Shown: positions 42,757 through 52,500 of the stretch, one piece after another
Layout of the letters: each line of letters starts with the position of its first letter
Position numbering within the stretch: position 1 is the stretch's first letter
Origin: Hymenobacter sp. APR13
Lineage (GTDB): Bacteria; Bacteroidota; Bacteroidia; Cytophagales; Hymenobacteraceae
Direction of reading: 5' to 3'
Length of the DNA: 64,000 nucleotides
NCBI RefSeq assembly: GCF_000737515.1
Contig: NZ_CP006587.1
Location: 1,236,001 to 1,300,000 of the forward strand
Position numbers and translations under genes: made by a program
The notes under the pieces: generated by a model
What the model was told of the DNA's origin: nothing
Databases searched by the model: none
The model's input: only the letters and a program-made list of their open reading frames with translations

Positions 42757-45355
42757 CTAGGCCACGGCTTCGGGGCGGGCCTGGCGGGAGGTTGCCCGGC
42801 TTGGCGCAGGTGCGGTAGCAGGCACGGCCTGCTTGCGGCGGCCGTGGTTGCGCAAAGCCAGGCCGAAGCCCAGCGCCATGAGCAGCGTGCCACTCCAGAG
42901 CAGGTTGATGAAGGGCTTTTCCACCGCTTTCAGGATGATGTAGTCCTTCTGCGTGGTGCTTACGCCGAACGTGAACTTGCCGGCCGTGGGGTCCACGGCG
43001 TTCATGGAGATGCGCAGGCCGAGGTCCTCTATTTCATCCGGCACGCGGCCAATCATCTTGTTACGCACTACGAACACGGGGTGCACGTGGTACTGCTTTT
43101 TCTCGCCGTACACCATCATGTCGGCCTGGATGGCCAGGTCGCCTTTGGCGAGGCCCAGGCCGGCGGTTTGCTGGGCGGGCTCCACGCCACGGAACACGGC
43201 GAAGTAGTCGTTGAGGAAAATGGTGTCGCCGAGGGCCAGCTGGCTTTCCTTCACTTCGCTCCAGTCCTTTTCCTTGCTGGGGTCGGGCACGGAGCTGATG
43301 TGCGAGTAGAGTGTCGTGGCCGAGGAACTTCTTGATGTCGGGCGAGGCCAGCAGGCCGCCCATTTCCTCGTTCACCTGGGCGCGCGGGTAGAGCGTGAAG
43401 GCCTCTCCGGACTCCCGGTTTTTGTACTCGACGCGGTAGTATGTGTTTTCGGGCAGGATTTCCACCGTGTCGCCGGCCTTGTAGTACACCTTGTTTTCGC
43501 GCTTGATGTCGGCGCGGGCCAGGGCTTTGTACTCGTCGGCGGTGCGGAACAGCAGGTCTTTGTTGACGTAGCCGGGCACGCCGGGCACGTCGAGGTACTG
43601 GCCGGTGTAGCTCACGTCATACGGGCCCATCGGGGCCGAGTCGTTGCGCCACAGCAGCACGTTGTCGCGGTTCAGGTCTTCGGGGAACTCCTTGGAGTAC
43701 ACCAGGCCCGACACGTTCTTGGACACGATATTGGAGTAGCCGGCCGAGCCCAGCACGCCCAGCAGCATCAGCGCAATGCCCAGGTGGGCCACGCCGCCGC
43801 CCGAGAGTTGCACGCGGCGCAGAATCAGCTGGGCAATGGTGCTGATGTTGGCCAGCACGCCAAACAGGCCGGCCGTGAGCAGAGCAATGTAGGCGGGCTG
43901 AATCTCGTGGCCGTTGTAGCGCAGCAGCAGAATCACGAGGGCCGAGCCGAGCAGGGTGAGCACCAGCGGTGTACCCACGGCGTTGATGACCGTGGTTTTG
44001 TCGTTGCGCTGCCACCACATCAGCTGGGCCAGGCCCGACAGCAGGGCCACGCCCACGCCCATCCAGAGTTGGATTTTCGAGTAGTGCGCAATCTGGTCGG
44101 CGGGCAGGGCCAGGTTGGACTTGATGCCGATGAAGCCCAGGAAGGCATTATACACCGGAATGCTGGTGGTCACGAGCACCTGGAACGCGCCCAGGCACAG
44201 CACCGTGGCGCCCACAAACACCCACAGCTCGGGGTTGTAGGTGGTCAGCTCCTTCTCGGAAATCGGAATGGATTTCCAGCGGTACACCAGCAGCCCGATG
44301 GCCAGCACCACGAAGGCGCCGAGGTAAATCATCAGCTGGCCCGAGAGGCCCAGGTCGGTGAACGAGTGCACGGAGGCGTTGCCGAGCACGCCCGAGCGGG
44401 TGAGGAAGGTGGCGTAGAGAATCAGCAGGAAGGTGGCTACTACCAGCACGAAGCTGGTGCGCAGGGCGGTGCGGCGCTTGTCCCAGAGCACCAGCCCGTG
44501 GATGCCGGCCACCAGCACCAGCCACGGAATGTACACGGCGTTTTCCACCGGGTCCCAGTTCCAGTAGCCACCGAAGTTCAGCGTTTCGTAGGCCCAGTAG
44601 GCGCCCATCACGATGCCGACGCCCAGCACGAGGCCACCCCAGAGGCTCCAGCGCAGGGCAGGCTTCACCCAACGGGTCAGCTCGCCTTTCCAGAGGCCGG
44701 CAATGGCAAAGGCAAACGGCACCAGCGTCAGGGCAAAGCCCAAGAACAGCGTGGGCGGGTGAATCACCATCCAGTAGTTCTGCAGCAGGGCGTTCAGGCC
44801 GGTGCCGTCTTCGGGCACGAAGTTGGGGTTGAGCTTGAATACGGGCAGATCCACGAGGAAGTCGCGGAGCAGAATGAAGGGCGAGGAACCCACTTTCACG
44901 CCGCCCAGCACCACGCCCAGAATCATGCTGGTCAGGAACAGCTGCACGCCCGCAAACACGGCCATGACGGGGGCTTCCCAGAGCTTGTTCCAGCGCATGA
45001 TGGCAAAGCCCAGCAGCACGTGCCAGAAAATCCAGAGCAGGAAGCTGCCCTCCTGCCCTTCCCAGAAGCAGGAAATCATGTAATACACCGGCAGATGGTT
45101 GCTGGAATGGCTCCAGGCGTAGTAGTACTCGTAGCGGTGCCCGTGGATGATGCCGAACAAACAGCCGATAACGGCCATTACGGCCACACCGTGCACGATA
45201 AATGCCCCGCGCCCGAGGCGCAGCCACGCCACATCGGAGTCGCCGAGAGCCCGGCCGCGGGCGGCCATGAAGTAGGAGTAGGCCGCTACTGTGGCTGCCA
45301 CAAACGCCACAATTACGCTCAGGTGCCCGGCGTCGCCGATGAAAGTATTTAGCAT
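42757..45355 (-). pseudogene. ccmF: Cytochrome c heme lyase subunit CcmF, frameshifted
   Basis: Two overlapping frames encode one CcmF/NrfE-type protein of about 865 residues. The long frame from 45355 (MLNTFIGDAGHLSVIV) carries many membrane helices, the WWD heme-handling motif GGYWNWDPVENA and, towards its end, PDIKKFLGHD. It then runs into nonsense, while the second frame continues with LYSHISSVPDP, QLALGDTIFLNDYFAVF and a last helix LLWSGTLLMALGFGLAL. One extra base at about 43312 (A on the coding strand) explains the break. CcmF joins heme to apocytochrome c; loss would matter unless this is a sequencing error. The upstream in-frame ATG at 45379 lies in a repeat. Confidence 0.85.
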
Positions 45356-45373
45356 TTGCTTCTGGGTGCTAAC

Positions 45374-45470
45374 TGTCATGCTGAGCTTGCCGAAGCATCT
45401 CGCCTGCAGTGGTAATCAATTACTCTGGCAACGTCAGCGGGAGAGCTGCTTCAGCAAGCTCAGCACGACG
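45374..45470. repeat. Palindromic intergenic repeat, family A, copy 8 (degenerate)
   Basis: CTGTCATGCTGAGCTTGCCG... faces ...CAGCAAGCTCAGCACGAC with several mismatches. It lies between ccmE and ccmF. Confidence 0.8.
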
Positions 45471-45482
45471 CGCTATTCCCTT

Positions 45483-45911
45483 CTAGTTCACGGCCGCCGT
45501 GGCGCCCTTGATGTCCTTCTCCACGTACTTGGAAGGGCACTTCAGCAGAATCTTGTCGGCTACAAAGATGTCCTTGCGCATGGCGCCCGTAATCACCACC
45601 TGCTCCGACTTGTCGAAGTCCTGAGGCTTGGGGTTGAAGTAGATGACGCGCTGGGCAATCCGGTTGGTATCAACCAGCGTGAAGGCGAAATAGTTGGGGT
45701 CGAGGACGGGGTTGTACTCCAGGCCCAGGATGTTTTTCTGGCCGTCGCGCGGGAGGCGGCCCACCACGTGGACTTTGGTCAGGTTGCCTTCCGAGGCCCG
45801 CTCGCGGGCTTCCTTGAAGGAAACGTACACGCTGGCGTCGCCGGCGGCGCTCATAATGATGCCAATAGCCACGGCAATGACGGCAATGACAAGGATGTGT
45901 GCTTTTTTCAT
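45483..45911 (-). CDS. ccmE: Heme chaperone CcmE, Cys variant (CxxxY)
   Basis: A 142-residue membrane-anchored protein (N-terminal helix HILVIAVIAVAIGIIM) with the OB-fold VHVVGRLPRDGQ and EQVVITGAMRKDIFVAD. CcmE binds heme covalently and hands it to CcmF. Classical proteins use His in HxxxY; here the site reads LLKCPSKYV, so C125 and Y129 make a CxxxY motif, a variant reported from archaea and some other bacteria. ATG at 45911. Confidence 0.88.
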   Translation of the reverse strand: MKKAHILVIAVIAVAIGIIMSAAGDASVYVSFKEARERASEGNLTKVHVVGRLPRDGQKNILGLEYNPVLDPNYFAFTLVDTNRIAQRVIYFNPKPQDFDKSEQVVITGAMRKDIFVADKILLKCPSKYVEKDIKGATAAVN

Positions 45912-46026
45912 GGGTTGCAACAGATGACCTTAGGGGCCGGGGCAGTCAGAACAACAAAAGGAGCCGGAAAAGTCCGCAGCATGCCCGCGGCCGGCAATGA
46001 TTTACGTCAGCGAAATCTGGAGGCGG

Positions 46027-46266
46027 CTAGTCTTTCAGATCGCGCTCCAAGCGGCTCACCTTGCGGTCCAGGGACACAAGCAGGGCCAGCAGCCCCGCCA
46101 GTACCACCGTTATGACGGCCACCACCACGTAGATTTTACCGTCGGCGCGGAACGTATCGGCCATTTCGGGCGAGTCGGCGGTTTGGGCGGCGGCGTGCAG
46201 CACCGGCAGCAGGAGCGCCAGCAGCAGCAGAAAGCCCGTACGGAGGCTACGCAAGCTGTTTTTCAT
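46027..46266 (-). CDS. CcmD-like small membrane protein
   Basis: A 79-residue protein with a signal-like N-terminus (TGFLLLLALLLPVLHAAAQ) and one membrane helix (KIYVVVAVITVVLAGLLALL), followed by a charged end (LDRKVSRLERDLKD). It overlaps the ccmC end by 20 bases. Position, size and topology match CcmD, which bridges CcmC and heme-loaded CcmE; sequence identity in this family is minimal. Confidence 0.75.
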   Translation of the reverse strand: MKNSLRSLRTGFLLLLALLLPVLHAAAQTADSPEMADTFRADGKIYVVVAVITVVLAGLLALLVSLDRKVSRLERDLKD

Positions 46267-46918
46267 ATACTTTGAGTTTGAGCAAAGAAATGCGGCTGGC
46301 CACCTGCGCCAGCCAGAAGGCCAGCAGCGTCCAGCCAATGACGGCCGGGTAGAACACGGCGCGCATGGCGTTGTCGAGGTCGTATTTGGCGAAGGCCGGG
46401 TTGCCACCCGCGCCGGGGTGCAGAGAATCGGTGAGACGCGGCAAAATGTAGAACAGCGGCATGGCCGTGGCAAAGGCGAAGATGTTGTAGATGGCCGAAA
46501 TGCGGGCCCGCTGCTGCTCATCGGTGAACGAGGAGCGCAGCACCAGATAAGCCCCGTAGATGAGCATGGCAATGGCCGCGCCGTTGAGCTTGGGGTCGTT
46601 TGTCCACCAGGTGCCCCAGGTGTAGCGCGCCCAGATGCTGCCCGTAGCCAGCCCCACTATCCCCATCAGAATCCCGATGCGGGCCGACTCGTGCGAGCGA
46701 ATGTCCAGCTCCGGCGTGGGCGTGCGCAGGTAGCGGATGGAGTAGTACACCGAGGCTATCAGGATGAAGGTCATCCCGAACCACATGGGCACATGGAAGT
46801 AGAGGTTGCGGATGGTTTCGTTGAGAATGGCCAGCCGCGGCACCGGCACCAGCAGCCCCGCCACCGCCGTGTAAAGCAGCAGCAGCACCGTCAGACCTTT
46901 CCACCAGTTGTTTTTCAT
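46247..46918 (-). CDS. ccmC: Heme export/transfer protein CcmC
   Basis: A 223-residue protein with six helices. RNLYFHVPMWFGMTFIL provides a conserved His, and the tryptophan-rich motif is YTWGTWWTNDPKL. CcmC loads heme onto CcmE. It lies between ccmB and the ccmD-like gene on the minus strand. Confidence 0.9.
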   Translation of the reverse strand: MKNNWWKGLTVLLLLYTAVAGLLVPVPRLAILNETIRNLYFHVPMWFGMTFILIASVYYSIRYLRTPTPELDIRSHESARIGILMGIVGLATGSIWARYTWGTWWTNDPKLNGAAIAMLIYGAYLVLRSSFTDEQQRARISAIYNIFAFATAMPLFYILPRLTDSLHPGAGGNPAFAKYDLDNAMRAVFYPAVIGWTLLAFWLAQVASRISLLKLKVYEKQLA

Positions 46919-46925
46919 GCTTGTT

Positions 46926-47065
46926 TAGGGCTTAGGGCTTAGTGCCTAGAATTTAAAAGAGCAGCACTAGGTAAACAGGTAAATGAGCAGTCAGTTGGGG
47001 CAAACAATGGTTTTTCAACTTGGTGCTCATTGCCTATGCACTAGGCCCTAAGCACCAGGCACTAC
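46926..47065. repeat. Imperfect inverted repeat (family D, copy 2)
   Basis: TAGGGCTTAGGGCTTAGTGC at one end faces GCACTAGGCCCTAAGCACCA at the other. The words match the element at 367-464. It separates ccmB from ccmC. Confidence 0.65.
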
Positions 47066-47066
47066 A

Positions 47067-47738
47067 TCAGGAGCGCCACAAAAACGGAAACAGCACGTAC
47101 GACACGGCCACCACTATCATGTTCAGGGCCAGCAGTGTAAGCAGGGAGCTTTGGCTGGCCTCGAACTCCAGGCCGTCCAGCGCGTTCTTGGACACTTTAA
47201 TTAGCAGCAGCAGCATCGGAATCATGAGCGGGAAGCCCAGCACAGCCATCAGCGTGTTGCTGTTGGAGGCCTTGGCCGCAATGCCCGACACCAGCGTGAG
47301 CGTGGAGGCAAAGCCCAGCGCGCCCAGCGCCACGTTGGCCACAAACAGCGGCACGTTCTGCACGGGGTTGCCCAGAATCAGCAGGTAGAGGCCCAGGCCG
47401 GCCAGCGCCAAACCCAGCAGCAGCAGGGCGTTGTAGGCTATTTTGGCCAGAATAACGGCCTGCGGGCGTACCAGGGTGTAGTAGTAGAGCATGCGGCCCC
47501 GGCTTTCCTGCAGGAAGCCTTTCGCCACAGCATTCACGGCCGAAAACAGCAGGATGATCCAGAACAGGGCATTCCAGGCCGGCGCGGGCGGAATGCCGCC
47601 CCGCACCGAAAAGCTCAGGTAACAGACAAAGACGGTGCTGCCCACGTAGAGCAACATGCCGTTGAGGGCCGCGCGCTGCCGCCATTCCAGGCGGAAGTCT
47701 TTGATCATCAACGTTGAAATCTCACGCAGGAGCAACAC
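47067..47738 (-). CDS. ccmB: Heme exporter membrane subunit CcmB (GTG start likely)
   Basis: A 223-residue membrane protein with about six helices. REISTLMIKDFRLEWRQRAA is the usual CcmB start, followed by LYVGSTVFVCYLSF and FQ-like ESRGRMLYYYTLVRPQAVILAK. CcmB works with the ATPase CcmA, which is not in the window. GTG at 47738 (coding MLLLREIS) gives the family length; the ATG at 47810 would add 24 residues. Confidence 0.86.
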   Translation of the reverse strand: MLLLREISTLMIKDFRLEWRQRAALNGMLLYVGSTVFVCYLSFSVRGGIPPAPAWNALFWIILLFSAVNAVAKGFLQESRGRMLYYYTLVRPQAVILAKIAYNALLLLGLALAGLGLYLLILGNPVQNVPLFVANVALGALGFASTLTLVSGIAAKASNSNTLMAVLGFPLMIPMLLLLIKVSKNALDGLEFEASQSSLLTLLALNMIVVAVSYVLFPFLWRS

Positions 47739-47867
47739 GGCAACGGGTCTGGTGAACAGGACCGCAAAGATACAACCCAACTCCCGGATTAGCAGGCCCC
47801 ATCCTGACACAAGCGCGCCCCAACTCAGGGAGCCGGGGCGCGCAGGGCTTTCAATAGGCGGGCTTGG

Positions 47868-49379
47868 CTAGTCTACCAGCAGCTTGCCAGTAGCCACGCC
47901 CCCACCCTGCCGCAGCCGGTACGCGTACAGCCCCGGCGCTATGGCGCGCACGTCCAGCACTACTTGGCCGTTGGTTGGGCGCTGGGCTAGTTGGGCTGCT
48001 GGACGGCCCAGGGCATCGAGCAACTCCAGCTGCACCAGCTCAGGGCCGGGCACGCGGAATGCCGCCCCCGACTGCGCCGGATTCGGGAAAACCTGCACGC
48101 CGGCCAGGGTGGCGGCCCTGGTAGCCAGCGGCTGCCGAAACGGCTGGAACGTGACGACACCCAGCGTGGCCTGGTCGGGCTGGTGGAAGATGTGCGTTTC
48201 GATGACCGTGGCCGAGGCCGAGCCCCAGTCGTTGTTTTTGGCATTGACGGCGTCGGGGCCGTTGTTGTAGAAGTCGTACACCTGGCCGCCGTTGCCGTTG
48301 CCCACCAGGCGGTTCTGCCCGACGTCGGTGCTGTCGGTGCCGGTGGGGTTGCCGAAGCTGATGGCCGGGCCGCCCGCCGTGCCCGAGCGCACCAGCGTCA
48401 CGCCCCAGAGGTTGCCGGTCAGTACGTTGCGGCTCACCACGCCGGTCTGGGTTTGGTTGCCCTGGAAGTTGAGGCCGCTACCGCCGGTCTGGGCGTTGGG
48501 GTTGGTGTTGTTGTTTTCCACCAGATTGCCCGTCACGTAACTGGTAATACTCGACCCGATGACGGCAATGCCATAGCGGTTGTTGCGCACCACGTTGCGC
48601 CGGATGATGGCCCGCGTAATGCCGCCGCCGCCCAGCAGATTCGACACGCCAATGCCGCCGGCCATGTTGGTGGCGGGGTTGCCAATCACCACGCACCGCT
48701 CAATCAGAATCGGCTGGGCGGGGTCGCCGGTGCCGAGGTTGATTTGCGGATAGTTACCGTTTTCAGTGTCATTGTGCCAGAAGATGCAGTTCTGGATGGA
48801 GGGCGAAGTTGGGCGGTTGGAGGGCGAGTTGATGCCGGCGCGGGCGTTGCGCACAAAGCGGCTGCGCTGCACCAGCGCCCGGTTGCCAGACAGCGCCAGC
48901 GCGCTACTGTTGGTCAGGCGTCCGCCCACCGTCGACACGTTCAGCCGAAACACACAGTCCGATACCTCAATGGATGCATCCACTACCCGCACGCCGCCGC
49001 TCCGCTCTATAGTAGTGCGGCGTAGCACCGAGCCGGCGCTGGTGGCGCTGAGTTGCATGCCCAGCCAGGGCGTAGTAGCGTTCTGGGCCGTAAATACCAC
49101 CGAGTCGGGCGGCGCGATATTCAGCACGCCGTCCACGCTCACCAGCGCCCGGTCGGCCACCCGGATGGTTTCGTTGGTGGTGATGCTGAGCGTATCGCGC
49201 GGAGCCAGCCGGATGGTATCGGTAATGGTCCAGGTGCCGGCCGTCTGCGTTACGTAGCCGCCGGAAGCCGCGGCCAGCTGCGTGAGCGTGTAGCGCCGGC
49301 CAGTGCCGGGTGTGCTGTATTGGGCCCGCGCCGGCGCAGCCAGGCCAGCCAGCAGCAACAGGAAGTAGAGTTTTTTCAT
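47868..49379 (-). CDS. T9SS-sorted right-handed beta-helix protein
   Basis: A 503-residue secreted protein. Signal peptide MKKLYFLLLLAGLAAPARA. From about 130 to 370 short repeated turns such as CVFRLNVSTVGG, RSRFVRNARAG, RNVVRNNRYGIAVIG and NLVENNNTNPN indicate a parallel beta-helix, as in polysaccharide lyases and adhesins. The type A sorting domain starts VQVFPNPAQSGAAF and ends APGLYAYRLRQGGGVATGKL. Catalytic residues are not evident. Confidence 0.83.
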   Translation of the reverse strand: MKKLYFLLLLAGLAAPARAQYSTPGTGRRYTLTQLAAASGGYVTQTAGTWTITDTIRLAPRDTLSITTNETIRVADRALVSVDGVLNIAPPDSVVFTAQNATTPWLGMQLSATSAGSVLRRTTIERSGGVRVVDASIEVSDCVFRLNVSTVGGRLTNSSALALSGNRALVQRSRFVRNARAGINSPSNRPTSPSIQNCIFWHNDTENGNYPQINLGTGDPAQPILIERCVVIGNPATNMAGGIGVSNLLGGGGITRAIIRRNVVRNNRYGIAVIGSSITSYVTGNLVENNNTNPNAQTGGSGLNFQGNQTQTGVVSRNVLTGNLWGVTLVRSGTAGGPAISFGNPTGTDSTDVGQNRLVGNGNGGQVYDFYNNGPDAVNAKNNDWGSASATVIETHIFHQPDQATLGVVTFQPFRQPLATRAATLAGVQVFPNPAQSGAAFRVPGPELVQLELLDALGRPAAQLAQRPTNGQVVLDVRAIAPGLYAYRLRQGGGVATGKLLVD

Positions 49380-49424
49380 CGTACTGATCAGACAGTTGTA
49401 AGAAGAAGGTACACCAAACGACGC

Positions 49425-49458
49425 AAAAAAGCCACCCGGGTTGTCCGGGTGGCTTTTT
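49425..49458. terminator. Hairpin terminator
   Basis: AAAAAAGCCACCCGG / CCGGGTGGCTTTTT with a 6-base loop, about 100 bases past the minus-strand stop of the following large gene. Confidence 0.75.
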
Positions 49459-49553
49459 CAGTATGCAGTAAGGCTATGCAGGTGTGAGTAGGCGTCAGAA
49501 CTGCTCCATTAACGAGGCAGCTGTACTACGTCCTCTATACTATCCGCTTCCCA

Positions 49554-52500
49554 CTAGAAGTCGTAGCCGAGGGTGAGGTAGAGCTTGGGGCCTTTCTGCA
49601 CGTAGTCTTCCTGGCCCCAGGCCAGGTCGGCCTTGCCGTAGAAGCCCAGCAACGTGGTCCGCATCCCGAACCCGTAGCCAATCAGCATGGGGTTGCGGAA
49701 GTTGATAACGGTGGCCGTGAAGGCGTTGCCGGTGCCACCCACCACCTGAGTGTTAAACGAGTTGTTTTCGTTGAAGGGATTGTTGCCGGAGTACGCCGTG
49801 CCGGCGTCGCCGAAGGCCGTGAGCTGCAGGTTGCGGAAGAAGCCCGAGTAGATAGGCTTGTTCGACAGATATTGCACAATGGGCACCCGCAGTTCGGAGT
49901 TGAACAGCACGTAGCGCGGGCCCACCCGCTTGCTGTAGTTGAAGCCCCGCAGGTTGGTCACGAATTGCTGGTAGAAGATATCCGAAGGCTCGGCCGTGGA
50001 GTACGTGGAAGGCAACAGCTGGTCGCCTTCGTAGTTGTAGTTCAACCAGTTGTCCATGCCACCGAGGCGGAACTGCTGCTTGTTCTGCCCAAAGAACTGC
50101 CCGTAGCTGGCCCGGTTGGCCCAGATGATCTGACGGTGGATTTTCTGGTAATGGCGCAAATCCACATAGATTTTGCCGAAGTCCTGGTTGTTGCCGTCGA
50201 AGCTGTTGAGCTTCAGCACCCCGATTTTCATGCGGGTGCCTTCCAGCATATTCACACCCGTAGACACGGCGTTGTCGAATACCAGCTCGCCATTCATGCC
50301 CAGGTAGTTGCGGTTGATGTCGTTGGCCCCCGACAGCTCGTCGAAGCGGCTGCTGGAGATGTTCACGAAGCGCGGGCCGCCGCGTACGCTCAGGTTGTGG
50401 GTGAGCGGGTAGGCAATGGTGGGCGCAATTTCGTGGCGGCCGAAGCGCACCCGGCCCAGGGCCTGAATGTCGAAGAAGTAGGCCTGCTTGTCGTAGCGGA
50501 TGCTCCAGTCGTAGCGGTGCTTGAGGTTGGTGTACTCGGCGAAGATGTTGCTAGTCCGCAGATCGGTGAGGGCGAAGATGCCGGCCCGGATGCGGTGGTT
50601 TTCAAACAGATCCGACATGTTCACCTGCCCGATCAGGCCCAGCCCCAGCAGCGGATCAGAGTACAGCGACGACACCACGTTATCGATGTTGAAGCGCGTA
50701 TCGTAGCGGAACGGGCCGCTGGCGGCCTGCGGGGCAGCGGCCAGCGGAGCCTGGGCCACCGGCGCGGCTACGGTCGGGGCCGTGCGCGTCCGCCGGGTGG
50801 CGGTGCCGGTGCGGCTGGCGGGCAGGTCCTCATCAAACTGATAGTCGCTGGTGTTGATGGGGGCGTTGGTGTTGCGCGTGGGGCTGGCGGCCTGCTCTAC
50901 CGGCGTTTCAGAAGAAGCCGGAGTTGGCGCCGGAACCGGAGCCGGCGCGGCGGCTTTCACCGGGGCGGGCTTCGAGCGGTCTTCCAGCGTTTCCTGGCGG
51001 GCCGTTTTGTAGAGCACCACGTTGTCGGGCAGCAGGTAGCTGGGGTACAGGTACACGAAGTCGCGGGCGCGGTCGGAGGTCACGAAGCCCAGCGTAGTGG
51101 TGGCGGGGTTGTAGTCGAAGCCTTTGAGATTGGTGCGGAACGTGCTGACCGGCGTGCGCTGCCGGGTGCGCAGCGAGTAGCGGTACACGCTGCGGATGCC
51201 GCTTTCCTCGCCCAGATAAAGAATCTCGTCGTCGGAAACGGCCCGGGGCAGGCGCTCATTGGAAATGGTGCTCACCAGCAGCTCCACGGGCTGGGCGCGG
51301 CCATCGAGGTGGTACAGAAACAGGTCGTAATTATTAACAACGCCCCCAAAGCTGCCCCGCGCCGTGCCGGCCGAGTCCAGCCAGCGGTTGGAGCTGAACG
51401 CAATGGCGCTGCCGCCGGGCAGGAATACCGGCTCCACATCGTCGAATACGTCGTTGGTGAGCTTCTCGGGGCGGCGGCTGCCGGCGCGCAGCACGTACAA
51501 GTCGCCCTGCCCGTTCGAAACGCCCGTAAACACCAGCGACTTGCCATCGGGCGAGTAGCTCAAGCCCAGCACCTGCTGAAACGGCTCGAAAATAGACGAG
51601 CCCTTGTCGCCGACGAAGGGCAATGCTTCCTTGAAGCGGGCCACCAGCCCCGAGGCCCCGCCGTCGGCCGGGCGCAGGCGCAAGCTCATCAGGCCCTTCT
51701 GCACTTCGGCCACGGCCACCTGGCCGTTGCCGCGCCACGCCAGCACCGGCAGGCGGGTTTCCACCTGCTGGCCGGGGGTTTTGTAGCCGCCGCGGTGCAC
51801 GGTGTGCCGGCCCGAGCCGTCACGGTTGGCCACCAGCACTTGGTAGCGGCCCTGGTCGTTGCTCACGTAGGCCAGCTGCTGCCCGTTGGGGCTCAGCACC
51901 GGCTCGGAATACTGAATGTTTTTGCGGTTGCTGCCGGTAAGGGCCCGCGCCTCGTCCAGATCCACGAAAGCCGTCTGGGGCTGGGCATTGAGCTGGCGGT
52001 AGTAGGCCAGCCAGTCTTTCAGAAACAGCTTGTAGGGCACATTCAGCGAGGAGCTGATGCCCACTTCCACGTCGCGGGTGATGCGCGTGAGGTTGAGAAT
52101 GTTCTGGATGCTGGCGTAGCCGTAGCGCTCGGCAATGTAGTTCCAGACGCTCTGGCCGGCCAGCTGGGGGTTGCGCAGAAAGAACGGTGCCGTGCGGTTG
52201 CCCTCGTACTGGCGGGTCATATCGCGCATGTAGTCGTCCATTTCCACGCTCCAGCCCTCGGAAGCGTAGGCCGAGGCCCCGCCCACAAACCAGTCGGGCA
52301 GCTGCAGCAGGTAGGTGCTCTGGATGACTTCCTTCAGCGAGCCGCCGTACATCATGTCATTCAGCAGCACGCGGGTCACCTGGTAGCTCAGGTCGCGCTT
52401 GAACTGGGTTTGCTGGCCCTGGAAGGCCAGCTGCACCTTGCTCATGCGCGTGAGGTCGGTTTCGCCGCCGGTCTGGTACTTGTCCTGGTCGAGGCCGATG

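Noticed and set aside
42757..43290. Separate small gene at the end of ccmF
   Set aside because: Its text continues the CcmF protein after a one-base shift and it has no start context of its own, so I merged it into a frameshifted ccmF.
43316..45352. 678-codon open frame opposite ccmF
   Set aside because: It is the mirror of a real membrane protein, rich in His, Gln and Gly, with no start context or motif.
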